NCBI GenBank assembly: GCA_017934745.1
Contig: JAGBIY010000052.1
Span: 1-33,525, forward strand
Direction: 5' to 3'
DNA length: 33,525 bases
Source of the DNA: Treponema sp.
GTDB lineage: Bacteria > Spirochaetota > Spirochaetia > Treponematales > Treponemataceae
Of the stretch, positions 16,819-24,320 are shown piece by piece. The position numbers were made by a program, and so were the translations under genes. Under the pieces are notes generated by a model. The model saw only the letters and a program-made list of their open reading frames with translations. It made no database searches and was not told the DNA's origin. Each line of letters starts with the position of its first letter. The stretch's first letter is position 1.

Positions 16819-17256
16819 AAGATTGAAGATTTTCTTGACTGGTACAGGGAAAATGAAGAATCCGCCCAGTTCATAGAGCCGAAAGACGCATACGAGCGGA
16901 CGTGGGCGTGCCGCGACTTCGAGCTGTCGCACCTGTGGCAGAGGTCGGTGTTCCTCGCTGTGTTCCTTCTTGCAATCGCCGGTGCGTACGGAACGCTTTT
17001 GCTGAACATGTACTTTCCGGAAGAACCTAATACGATTTTCATCTGGGAAGAAAAAACGACAGAAGAAGACCGCAAAGACATCAAAAAAGTGATAAAGAAA
17101 ATCGAATATGAAACATCAGACAGCACATGGAAGCAGCACGCAATCGCTTCCGGTGTGTGTTGGCTTGGGATTTCGTTCTCGATTCTCTGGGTGATGATGG
17201 CGAAAGGCTCAAAATACTGGTTCGAGAGGTACGAAGCCGGCATCAACGCATTTTAA
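16816..17256 (+). CDS. RipA-like membrane protein, N-terminal part (interrupted by in-frame stop)
   Basis: 146 residues from the ATG at the end of the 44-bp leader; the earlier ATG at 16780 encodes only leader sequence shared with another gene. After YERTWACRDFELSHLWQRS there is a membrane segment (VFLAVFLLAIAGAYGTLLLNMYF), a charged extracytoplasmic loop, a second membrane segment (VCWLGISFSILWVMMAKGS) and KYWFERYEAGINAF. This plan resembles the RipA-type octameric membrane protein family, from memory. The stop is followed in the same frame by open sequence leading into 17305-17583, which supplies the expected second half, so the gene appears broken by a nonsense codon. Confidence 0.6.
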   Translation: MKIEDFLDWYRENEESAQFIEPKDAYERTWACRDFELSHLWQRSVFLAVFLLAIAGAYGTLLLNMYFPEEPNTIFIWEEKTTEEDRKDIKKVIKKIEYETSDSTWKQHAIASGVCWLGISFSILWVMMAKGSKYWFERYEAGINAF

Positions 17257-17583
17257 GACGGCGACGCTGGCAAAAAACTGGACGGCTATCCACACCACGG
17301 AGCCATGTCAAAACTAAAGCCGCACCAATTCAACGAAAACATATTCTCGCCAAAATCCGGGCTCTACTCCGTCTCAAAAGTCAACGGAACCATCGGAATC
17401 ATCTCGTTGACCGCATTCAGCTTTTTGGAAATGTTCCACTTCGGAAAATTCCTAGACACAGGTTTCGACGAATTGAACAACCTGCAATGCGCCTTGTTCG
17501 CCATATCGCAGTGGCTTTTCTGCGGAGCAGTCCTGTTCGCCGTCCTGCGTTTCTTGTGCAAATCAGGAGCAGAAAATGAATGA
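17257..17583 (+). pseudogene. RipA-like membrane protein, C-terminal part downstream of the stop
   Basis: Same frame as the preceding part. After the TAA (17254-17256) the frame continues open through DGDAGKKLDGYPHHGA to MSKLKPHQFNENIFSPKSGLYSVSKVNG and two more membrane segments (IISLTAFSFLEMF and CALFAISQWLFCGAVLFAVLRF). An ATG at 17305 could start a 92-residue protein, but it lacks a good Shine-Dalgarno. The two parts together give ~255 codons, consistent with one original protein. A sequencing error at the stop is the alternative. Confidence 0.55.
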
Positions 17584-18664
17584 CGAGAATGAAAGACATT
17601 TTTTGTTGGCGATTACACTTCTGTTCGCGTTGGCACTGACAGTGATAGCGTTTTTTTGTGGAGGGGATGTGATGAGAAAATTTCGAATCGGAACTAAGTT
17701 TTTTATTTTTGCAGTAGTACTTATTCCATTTATTGTATGTGTTCTCTTATCAATTGAAGTGTGCTTCGATTGTAATATTTTTTTCAAGCCAAATTTTCCC
17801 AGAAATCTTGAATATAATGGTGCAAAAATTATTCCTGTAACAGAAGTGAAGGAATATACAAGGAGCGTAAAAGATTCTGAACTTGAAAAAATTGTATTTA
17901 CAAATAAAAAACAAAAGATTTCTGTTGGTGCATTTTGGGGCTATTCAAAACTAAAATACATTGAACTACCTGCGGAACTTGAAGAGATACCTGATTATGC
18001 TTTCGCAGGGTGTGTTGCGCTTGAATCCATATCAATTCCCAATTCTGTAAAATCAATTGGAGAATATGCTTTCTTTGGTTGTACAAAATTGGAAAAAGTC
18101 AATTTTAAGAATACAAAAATTAATATAATCAGGAAAAACGCTTTTGAAGGTTGCGAATCACTATCTGAGATTAGTCTTCCCGACACGATAGAAACAATTG
18201 GAAAATCTGCGTTCAAAGACTGCAAATCTCTCAAAAAACTCACAATCCCACCCCTTTTATCGGAAATCGACGAAGAAACTTTCGCTGATTGCACAAAGTT
18301 GGAAAAAGTAGATTTTGGAGAAGCAAAAATTACAAAAATATCTGAGAGCGCTTTTGAAGGTTGTGAATCACTATCTGAAATCAGTCTTCCCGACACGATA
18401 AAAACAATTGGAAAGTCTGCGTTCAAAGACTGCAAATCACTCAAAAATCTCATAATTCCCGAATCTGTCGAGTCAATTGAAGATGATGCTTTTTCTGATT
18501 GCACAAAGCTTGTTTTGGAATTCAAAAGCAGTGGCAGGGAACAGGTTAAAAAGCTGTTGGAAAAATCGGGAATAAAAAAAGAACAAAAAATAAAATTCAA
18601 TGGAGAGGACATTACCGTAGAGAATTTTTTAGCAAAGTCAGACAACACGGAAGAGCAAAAATAA
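17576..18664 (+). CDS. Membrane-anchored BspA-type leucine-rich repeat protein
   Basis: 362 residues. Two hydrophobic segments lie at 9-28 (LLAITLLFALALTVIAFFCG) and 42-63. LRR_5 repeats follow from about 105 to 320 (PNSVKSIGEYAFFGCTKLEKV; FEGCESLSEISLPDTI twice), then a lysine-rich tail. The first ATG overlaps the previous stop (ATGAATGA) and has GGAG seven bases upstream; a second ATG at 17672 also has GGAGGGG, so the mature gene may begin there with one anchor. DNA becomes clearly more AT-rich after 17672 than in the preceding genes, suggesting a junction at this point. Role: surface or periplasmic binding protein. Confidence 0.8.
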   Translation: MNDENERHFLLAITLLFALALTVIAFFCGGDVMRKFRIGTKFFIFAVVLIPFIVCVLLSIEVCFDCNIFFKPNFPRNLEYNGAKIIPVTEVKEYTRSVKDSELEKIVFTNKKQKISVGAFWGYSKLKYIELPAELEEIPDYAFAGCVALESISIPNSVKSIGEYAFFGCTKLEKVNFKNTKINIIRKNAFEGCESLSEISLPDTIETIGKSAFKDCKSLKKLTIPPLLSEIDEETFADCTKLEKVDFGEAKITKISESAFEGCESLSEISLPDTIKTIGKSAFKDCKSLKNLIIPESVESIEDDAFSDCTKLVLEFKSSGREQVKKLLEKSGIKKEQKIKFNGEDITVENFLAKSDNTEEQK

Positions 18665-18700
18665 CATCAAGTTTTTTTGAAAAACAATACCACCAAAATC

Positions 18701-19022
18701 AGGAGAAAAAATTCATGAAAATCTGTCCAACCTGCAACAAAGAGTTCCCAGACGACCAAAAGTTCTGCAAATACGACGGAACGCCGCTTGCAGAAAAGAA
18801 AGCCGAAGCCGAAGCCGGCAAGAAATGCCCGAAGTGCGGTCGCACCTACCCTACCGACGCGGGATTCTGCATGACGTGCGGCGCAAAGCTCGTCGCGCTT
18901 GATGAGAAAAGCGTGTGCGCCTCTTGCGGAGCGGAGCTGCCTGAGGGCGCGGCGTTCTGCATGAAGTGCGGAGCGAAGGCGGGGGAAAGCGGAAAAAATG
19001 TTGAGGAGAAAATAAGCACACG
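18701..19022 (+). repeat. Zinc-ribbon cassette, copy A (with Shine-Dalgarno)
   Basis: Aligns without gaps to 21494-21815, starting at aggagaaaaaattcatg and ending at ataagcacacg. By eye only about two dozen of 322 positions differ. Similarity drops sharply on both sides, marking a mobile or gene-converted coding cassette. Confidence 0.85.
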
Positions 19023-20346
19023 AGATCTGCCCGAGATAGATGAGAACCACCTTGAGAAGTATGACCTCCCGACACTCTGCTGGGCGAGATACAAATGTAG
19101 AAACGATGAAGATAATGTTTTTTTAAAAAAACTCAATGAGTTCATAAAATTCGATGATGTGCTTGCGGAAGAAGAGCAGACGCAAGATAGCATATTACAA
19201 TTACATCTTGCAGACTGCTACGACGAAGGCATAGGTTGCGACGAGGACATGAAGCAGGCATTCTATTGGTACAAGAAAAGCGCAGAACAAGGAAATGCAG
19301 ATGCCCAATATGAACTTGCAGACTGCTACGACAATGGCACAGGTTGCGCAGAGGACAAGTATCAGGCGTTCTACTGGTACAAGAAAAGCGCGGAGCAGGG
19401 ACATGCAGATGCTCAATTTTGTCTTGCAATCTGCTACAGCGAAGGCGAAGGGTGCGATAGGGATGACTACCAAGCGTTCTACTGGTACAAGAAAAGCGCG
19501 GAGCAGGGAGATGCATATGCGCAATTTTGTCTTGCAAACCACTACAGCCTAGGCAAAGGGTGCGAGATAAATGAGAATCAGGCATTCTATTGGTACAAGA
19601 AAAGTGCGGAACAGGGATATTTTGCAGGTGCTCAATATCAACTTGCAAACTGCTACTTTAGAGGCGAAGGATGCGACAGAGATGACACCCAGGCGTTCTA
19701 CTGGTACAAGGAAAGCGCGGAACGGGGAGATGAAGATGCTCAATATCAACTTGCAAACTGCTACAGCGAAGGCGAAGGGTGCGACAGGGATGACACCCAG
19801 GCGTTCTATTGGTACAAGAAAAGCGCGGAACAGGGAAATTGTGAGTCGTTTCCCCCCCTTGCGAAATGTTATTTAAATGGGATTGGTTGTGAAAAAAATG
19901 AAAGAGAGGCATTTCTTCTATTTAAGAGAGCAGCAGAAGATTTAATAAACGGAACATCTTATGCAGACAAGGAGACTTTTAAGTGGCTTGGGTGGTGTTA
20001 CCAAACGGGAACAGGCTGCATAAAAGACGAACACGAAGCATTCCGTTGGTACAAGGAAAGCGCTGAATCTGGTGATGCGTGGTCTCAGTATAAATTGGGA
20101 GATTGCTATCTGCATGGAATTGGCTGTGAAGAGAACAATTACGAATCCTTTCGATGGTTCAAAGAAAGCGCTGAACAAGGAAATGCAGAGGCGCAGTACA
20201 ATCTTGCGTGGTGCTATCTGACGGGACGTGGCTGCAGCGTAAATAAAAATGAGGCCTTAAACTGGTATGAAGCGTCTGCGAAACAAGGGTATGAGGATGC
20301 AAAAAGTGGGTTGCTGATCCTTAGACAAGTCCTTAGACAAGAATGA
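18715..20346 (+). CDS. Zinc-ribbon cassette protein with ten Sel1-like repeats
   Basis: 543 residues, no signal peptide. Three N-terminal zinc ribbons: the first CPTC...FCKYDG has Asp in place of the fourth Cys, the second and third are CPKCGRTYP...FCMTCG and CASCGAEL...FCMKCG. A linker (EEKISTR...HLEKYDLPTLCW) precedes ten Sel1/TPR-like repeats of 36 residues (LADCYDEGIGCDEDMKQAFYWYKKSAEQGNADAQ), which form a curved protein-binding solenoid. The repeats hold extra Cys residues at fixed places (CY...GC). 108-bp units in DNA are near-identical, showing recent expansion. Likely a cytosolic scaffold or adaptor; partner unknown. Paralogue at 21508. Confidence 0.9.
   Translation: MKICPTCNKEFPDDQKFCKYDGTPLAEKKAEAEAGKKCPKCGRTYPTDAGFCMTCGAKLVALDEKSVCASCGAELPEGAAFCMKCGAKAGESGKNVEEKISTRDLPEIDENHLEKYDLPTLCWARYKCRNDEDNVFLKKLNEFIKFDDVLAEEEQTQDSILQLHLADCYDEGIGCDEDMKQAFYWYKKSAEQGNADAQYELADCYDNGTGCAEDKYQAFYWYKKSAEQGHADAQFCLAICYSEGEGCDRDDYQAFYWYKKSAEQGDAYAQFCLANHYSLGKGCEINENQAFYWYKKSAEQGYFAGAQYQLANCYFRGEGCDRDDTQAFYWYKESAERGDEDAQYQLANCYSEGEGCDRDDTQAFYWYKKSAEQGNCESFPPLAKCYLNGIGCEKNEREAFLLFKRAAEDLINGTSYADKETFKWLGWCYQTGTGCIKDEHEAFRWYKESAESGDAWSQYKLGDCYLHGIGCEENNYESFRWFKESAEQGNAEAQYNLAWCYLTGRGCSVNKNEALNWYEASAKQGYEDAKSGLLILRQVLRQE
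19203..19850 (+). repeat. 108-bp tandem repeats encoding Sel1 motifs
   Basis: Six consecutive units share tracts such as ttctaytggtacaagaaaag and agcgcggaacaggga, with one unit of slightly different length (the GYFAGAQ repeat). Later repeats (after 19850) are diverged, so expansion is local and recent. Confidence 0.85.
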
Positions 20347-20374
20347 CGCAGGATTCGTTTGAGGTCGAATGCAG

Positions 20375-20443
20375 GATGACAAGAATCAAGCGTTCTACCG
20401 GTACAAGAAAAGCACAGAGTTTGGAAACAAGTCATCAAAGTAA
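20375..20443 (+). pseudogene. Degenerate Sel1-repeat remnant
   Basis: Downstream of the Sel1 gene a 22-codon open stretch encodes DDKNQAFYRYKKSTEFGNKSSK and a stop, clearly one further Sel1 unit. A TGA and frame change upstream of it disconnect it from the gene. It is either the worn end of the same gene or of a lost paralogue. Confidence 0.7.
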
Positions 20444-20484
20444 GATTCGAATCTGAAAGATGAGAGAAATTTTTGGAGGAAAAA

Positions 20485-20553
20485 ATGAAGAACGAAGAGG
20501 TTAAAGAGGTAGAAAATGAAGAGTTTCAAATTGACCACAAAAACTGTTTATAA
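20485..20553 (+). CDS. Possible 22-residue micro-ORF
   Basis: MKNEEVKEVENEEFQIDHKNCL, preceded by a perfect Shine-Dalgarno (GGAGGAAAAAATG). It may be a small peptide, the front end of a lost gene, or simply a leader. No homology can be judged at this length. Confidence 0.3.
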   Translation: MKNEEVKEVENEEFQIDHKNCL

Positions 20554-20575
20554 AGAGCTATGGCAAGGAAGGGAA

Positions 20576-20619
20576 TTTGCATGGGGAACGAAGAAGAGAG
20601 CAGGAGGAGCGGGGAGATG
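20576..20619 (+). repeat. 44-bp leader repeat, copy 2
   Basis: Exact copy of 16775-16818, again ending in the ATG that starts the next gene. Sequence on either side is unrelated to that around the first copy. Confidence 0.85.
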
Positions 20620-21483
20620 GATGCGATAGAAAAAGGAGGCGAAAAAGTGGAAGGTACAACACAACAGACACAACCAAATGCTGGTAGCAGCGAACAATCA
20701 ATAAAGAAAAAACTGAAAGATCTCATGACCGACTGGCGAGAGACAATAAAGGGAAAGGAGAAGATAAAATTTTCAGATGATGAAAAAGAGTATTTTGCAG
20801 AAGAATATTTTTGTTCAGACGGTTTTTATCCTGGATATTTTTCCACTGAAAACAAAACAAAAATTCTTTTTATCGGAAGAGAAGCTCGGTATGCTTCCCA
20901 AAAAGATAGAGTAGAAAGCGATATCGAGAGCTTTAAAGAAGACGTAAAATGCGTAAATGCCTCTTCTTATTGGAGACGCATATTATATATTGCATACGGA
21001 ATAGCAAATGAAGGTTGTATATATAGCGATGTTCCATATGCAAGTGAAATTTTGAATGAATTTTTGGAAAACGACAGATTTAACTTTGCGATAATGAACA
21101 TCTCAAAATATTCTAATGATAGCAAAAATGGAGGAAAATCAAACTGGTCATTGATAAACAGATTTTTAAAGGATTCGGATCTAAACATCAGAAACTTCAT
21201 AAGAGAAGAAATCGAGTTGCTAGAACCAGATTTGATCATAACCGCAAATTTATTTAATGGAAAAATCGACCGTACAGAACTTGAAAAAGTATTTTCTTTA
21301 ACCAGATGTGACAGTATTGTCGGAAAAGTTGATTTATATAAAGTCACTATAAAAAACCGAACCATAAAACTAATGGACACATATCACTTCTCAAAACCGG
21401 GAAGTGACAAAACTCTGTATTACGAACCTGTTATGGAACTTTACAAAAAGTATTTCCATTCGGAAGACAGTATAAGATCTTAA
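20617..21483 (+). CDS. Unassigned cytosolic protein with weak uracil-DNA-glycosylase-fold resemblance
   Basis: 288 residues from MDAIEKGGEK. A Gln/Thr-rich ~30-residue lead (TTQQTQPNAGSS) is followed by a globular region. The pattern KILFIGREARYAS (strand then loop, near 85), a mid-protein helix-rich part, LLEPDLIITAN (strand) and a late DTYHFSKPGS recalls the order of elements in family 4/5 uracil-DNA glycosylases (FIGxxPG ... HPS). The catalytic motifs are not conserved, so I do not assign activity. AT-rich relative to the GC-rich zinc-ribbon cassettes that flank it. The start was chosen at the end of the 44-bp leader, with AGGAGG upstream. Confidence 0.6.
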   Translation: MDAIEKGGEKVEGTTQQTQPNAGSSEQSIKKKLKDLMTDWRETIKGKEKIKFSDDEKEYFAEEYFCSDGFYPGYFSTENKTKILFIGREARYASQKDRVESDIESFKEDVKCVNASSYWRRILYIAYGIANEGCIYSDVPYASEILNEFLENDRFNFAIMNISKYSNDSKNGGKSNWSLINRFLKDSDLNIRNFIREEIELLEPDLIITANLFNGKIDRTELEKVFSLTRCDSIVGKVDLYKVTIKNRTIKLMDTYHFSKPGSDKTLYYEPVMELYKKYFHSEDSIRS

Positions 21484-21493
21484 AAAACAATCA

Positions 21494-21815
21494 AGGAGAA
21501 AAAATTCATGAAAATCTGTCCAACCTGCAACAAAGAGTTCCCAGACGACCAAAAGTTCTGCAAATACGACGGAACGCCGCTTGTGGAAAAGAAGACCGAG
21601 GTCGAATCCGGCAAGAAATGCCCGAAATGCGGGCGCACCTACCCTGCCGATGCAGGATTCTGCATGACGTGCGGCACAAAGCTCGTCGCGCTTGATGAGA
21701 AAAGCGTGTGCGCCTCTTGCGGAGCGGAGCTACCGGAGGGCGCGGCGTTCTGCATGAAATGCGGTGCGAAGGCAGGGGAAATCGGGGAAAGTGTGGAGGA
21801 GAAAATAAGCACACG
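21494..21815 (+). repeat. Zinc-ribbon cassette, copy B (with Shine-Dalgarno)
   Basis: Gap-free near-identical copy of 18701-19022. The three ribbons and the KLVALDEKSVCASCGAEL segment are almost unchanged. After ataagcacacg the two genes diverge at once. Confidence 0.85.
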
Positions 21816-23052
21816 GAACTTGTCAGAAATCGATGCGAAACATCTTGAAAAATACGACATTGCGACGCTGTGTTGGTTGTGGAACAGTAACTTTGAGTTA
21901 CGAGACAAAGCGGATGATTTCATAAAAGCAGAAGACGTTCTTACAGAAGAAAAAAAATCAAACGATAAGGATTTACAATATTGGCTTGGAAGTTATTATG
22001 AAAAAATAGGCGAAGATAAAAATGCCTTTGTTTATTATCAGAAAGCAGCAAAGCAAGGATTAGAGGAAGCGATGTCCGCACTATCCTGTTGTTATCGATA
22101 TGGAACAGGTTGCAAACAGGACTTCTATAAGGAGTTTGAATGGGCAAAAAAAAGCGGAGACAAGCGAGAATTTACAGATCCATTCTATATTGAAGAGTAT
22201 TTTGCAGCTGATTGCAAAATCGATGGGGATAATTATATTTTCCAGCATCTCAAGATAGGGGCAGAAAACGGACTTGAAGAAGCGTATGTCAAACTAGCAG
22301 AATGCTATGAGAATGGGAATGGGTGCAAGAAAAACGAATATGAGGCTTTCAGATGGTATAAGGCTGCGGCAGACCGTGGCGACGCTTTGGCGAACTTTTC
22401 CCTAGCATGCTATTACGATGAAGGCAAAGTTTGCAAGCAAGATGATTACGAGGCATTCCGATGTATGAAGATCGCTGCAGATAGCGATGAAAGAATTTCC
22501 ATACTTGCAAGATATTTTTTGGCCTGCTATATCGCAGATGGTTCAGGCTGCAAGGAGGATTTGGAGGAAGGACTGCGTCTGATAAAGCAGGCCATTATTG
22601 AAATGGAAGAATACGCAGATGAAAGTGATGCCATAAAGGATTATATAGAAAAAGGTCACGATTTTCTAAAAAGCATCCTGTGCACCATACAAGATGGAGA
22701 ATACTATTACCACAACGGAAAAATCACCATAACCGCCGAGCGAGTGAACAACGTTTCCGACTTTGAAACTCGAAATCTCGAACTTGTCTTGTGGCTTACG
22801 AATTCTCCGCACAAGTATGGCGATGATATGAATGATATAGATGGCAAATTTATTGCAGAGCACCTATTTTATTCAGGTCTGAAAAAAGGCTTTGGATTTA
22901 CTGACATAAATTGGACTGCGGATGTTGAAATTTCGTCGGCTCTTCCGCATGGAGAATACTATGTCGTTCTTACCGTGAACGAGGAATCAGAAGATGGCGA
23001 GAGCTGTCCAATCGTCGGCTGGAAAAACTTCGAAAGGAAGATTCGGATCTGA
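21508..23052 (+). CDS. Zinc-ribbon cassette protein with Sel1-like repeats and C-terminal beta domain
   Basis: 514 residues. Three N-terminal zinc ribbons as in the 18715 gene (first ribbon CxxC...CxxD), the same linker (NLSEIDAKHLEKYDIATLCW), then about five or six diverged Sel1 repeats (LSCCYRYGTGCKQDFYKEFEWAKKSG; LAECYENGNGCKKNEYEAFRWYKAAADRG). The last ~115 residues (YYYHNGKITITAERVNNV...) look all-beta, perhaps an immunoglobulin-like partner domain. The solenoid part is much more diverged from its paralogue than the cassette, which implies cassette exchange or selection on the cassette. Probably a cytosolic adaptor. Confidence 0.88.
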   Translation: MKICPTCNKEFPDDQKFCKYDGTPLVEKKTEVESGKKCPKCGRTYPADAGFCMTCGTKLVALDEKSVCASCGAELPEGAAFCMKCGAKAGEIGESVEEKISTRNLSEIDAKHLEKYDIATLCWLWNSNFELRDKADDFIKAEDVLTEEKKSNDKDLQYWLGSYYEKIGEDKNAFVYYQKAAKQGLEEAMSALSCCYRYGTGCKQDFYKEFEWAKKSGDKREFTDPFYIEEYFAADCKIDGDNYIFQHLKIGAENGLEEAYVKLAECYENGNGCKKNEYEAFRWYKAAADRGDALANFSLACYYDEGKVCKQDDYEAFRCMKIAADSDERISILARYFLACYIADGSGCKEDLEEGLRLIKQAIIEMEEYADESDAIKDYIEKGHDFLKSILCTIQDGEYYYHNGKITITAERVNNVSDFETRNLELVLWLTNSPHKYGDDMNDIDGKFIAEHLFYSGLKKGFGFTDINWTADVEISSALPHGEYYVVLTVNEESEDGESCPIVGWKNFERKIRI

Positions 23053-23120
23053 GAGATGGGTAGCTCCACAATGGCAGGAAAATCGGGGAGAAGTTTTATT
23101 TTGTTGGGAGAATGTAAATT

Positions 23121-23984
23121 ATGTCAGATACTAAAGAATACGAAGAACGGATTGTTGCTTTTGTTGACATTTTGGGCTTTAAGCAACTCGTAAACGAATC
23201 TATAAATGATTCAAATAAAATAAGCAACATTTTTTCTTACCTAAAATATCTAAAAGCGTGGGAAAACGATGGGAAAAATGGCTGGTCAATAAAAAAAGAA
23301 CTCTGTTTTAACCCAATAACTGAATCGATAACAAAAGCTCAAGAGGCTAAATATGACGTATCAGAAGAAACTTCTTGTACATGTTTTTCCGACAGTCTTG
23401 TTGTAAGCGTTCCTTATGATAACCAAAACATAAACGAACGTTTTTCTGCCCTTGTTGCAAACTTGCTCTATATCGGTGGCAAACTCATTCAAGCCGGAGT
23501 TGCTTGGAGAGGAGGCATGACAGTTGGAAAATTGATACATGAAGATAACATTGTCATGGGACCCGCTCTTATAGAAGCATATCAACTGGAACAAAATAAA
23601 GCAGTTTATCCTAGAATAATTCTTTCAGAAGTTTTAAGGGAAAAACTTGAACTGAATTTGTCTGAGAATGGTACGCAAAAATACCTGCATGACAGTTACG
23701 TTATAGAGTATTTCGATAGAGAGATAGGCTTTGATCAGTTACGCTATTTTGAAACGATATATAAAAACGACCTGGCTTCTACCCAAAATCTTTGTACTGA
23801 AACTTATAAACAAGAACTAGAACGTGCAAAAGAGTTTATAGAAAAGTCTTTGCAAAATCCATCTTATGATGTTCACACCTTGAAAAAATACATCTTTTTA
23901 TTGCAGAGATTTAATCTCATGGAAATTTCATGTGATGTAAAAATCGATACAAGTCTTTTGACTTATTTTCTGTTGAAAATTTGA
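23121..23984 (+). CDS. Divergent class III nucleotide cyclase-like protein
   Basis: 287 residues. The N-terminal RIVAFVDILGFKQLV matches the first metal-binding strand of class III cyclases (FxDIxGF), and CTCFSDSLVVSVP matches the second (FSDS). AWRGGMTVGKL...GPALIEAYQLE...YPRIILS corresponds to the dimer-interface and later strands of a recognised divergent cyclase-like family. A helical ~90-residue tail follows. Metal Asp residues are kept, but I cannot identify the substrate-base-selecting residues, so cyclase activity is possible but unproven. Shine-Dalgarno GGGAG precedes the ATG. Its stop overlaps another potential start. Confidence 0.65.
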   Translation: MSDTKEYEERIVAFVDILGFKQLVNESINDSNKISNIFSYLKYLKAWENDGKNGWSIKKELCFNPITESITKAQEAKYDVSEETSCTCFSDSLVVSVPYDNQNINERFSALVANLLYIGGKLIQAGVAWRGGMTVGKLIHEDNIVMGPALIEAYQLEQNKAVYPRIILSEVLREKLELNLSENGTQKYLHDSYVIEYFDREIGFDQLRYFETIYKNDLASTQNLCTETYKQELERAKEFIEKSLQNPSYDVHTLKKYIFLLQRFNLMEISCDVKIDTSLLTYFLLKI

Positions 23985-24034
23985 TGTCATCATTCCCAAA
24001 TAAAATCAAACAAAAAAAGGAGGCCCAACCCAAA

Positions 24035-24286
24035 ATGCCAAAATTCTACTGCCAATACTGCGGCGGCTACGCCATCTCAATCCAGTCGCTCACGGCACAT
24101 CTTTGCCCGCGGCATCCGCTCGGAGTAAACAAAGGAAAATGCGCGCTCTATGAGGGAGGCGAGAAAAGCGAGTACTACTGCAAATACTGCGGTTGCCGCG
24201 CACCATCGATAACGAGCCTGACCGCGAGGAAATGCGTGAGACACCCGGCCGGAGTGAACAAGGGAAACTGCGCGCCGGCGTTGTAA
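24035..24286 (+). CDS. Small protein with two tandem zinc fingers
   Basis: 83 residues made of two homologous ~35-residue modules: YCQYCG...SIQSLTAHLCPRHPLGVNKGKC and YCKYCG...SITSLTARKCVRHPAGVNKGNC. Each has CxxCG and a CxRHP that could bind zinc. The start at 24035 follows AGGAGG; an in-frame ATG overlapping the upstream stop at 23984 would add 17 residues. Could bind nucleic acid or a protein partner; no catalytic motif. It sits between the cyclase-like gene and the first dynamin-like GTPase with short gaps and is probably co-transcribed. Confidence 0.75.
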   Translation: MPKFYCQYCGGYAISIQSLTAHLCPRHPLGVNKGKCALYEGGEKSEYYCKYCGCRAPSITSLTARKCVRHPAGVNKGNCAPAL

Positions 24287-24320
24287 GAGTTGCGTCCAAA
24301 AAAAGAAAAAGGAGTTTTTT

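Noticed and set aside
19203..19850. CRISPR-like regular spacing of repeats
   Set aside because: The 108-bp periodicity is coding and corresponds to 36-residue Sel1 units.
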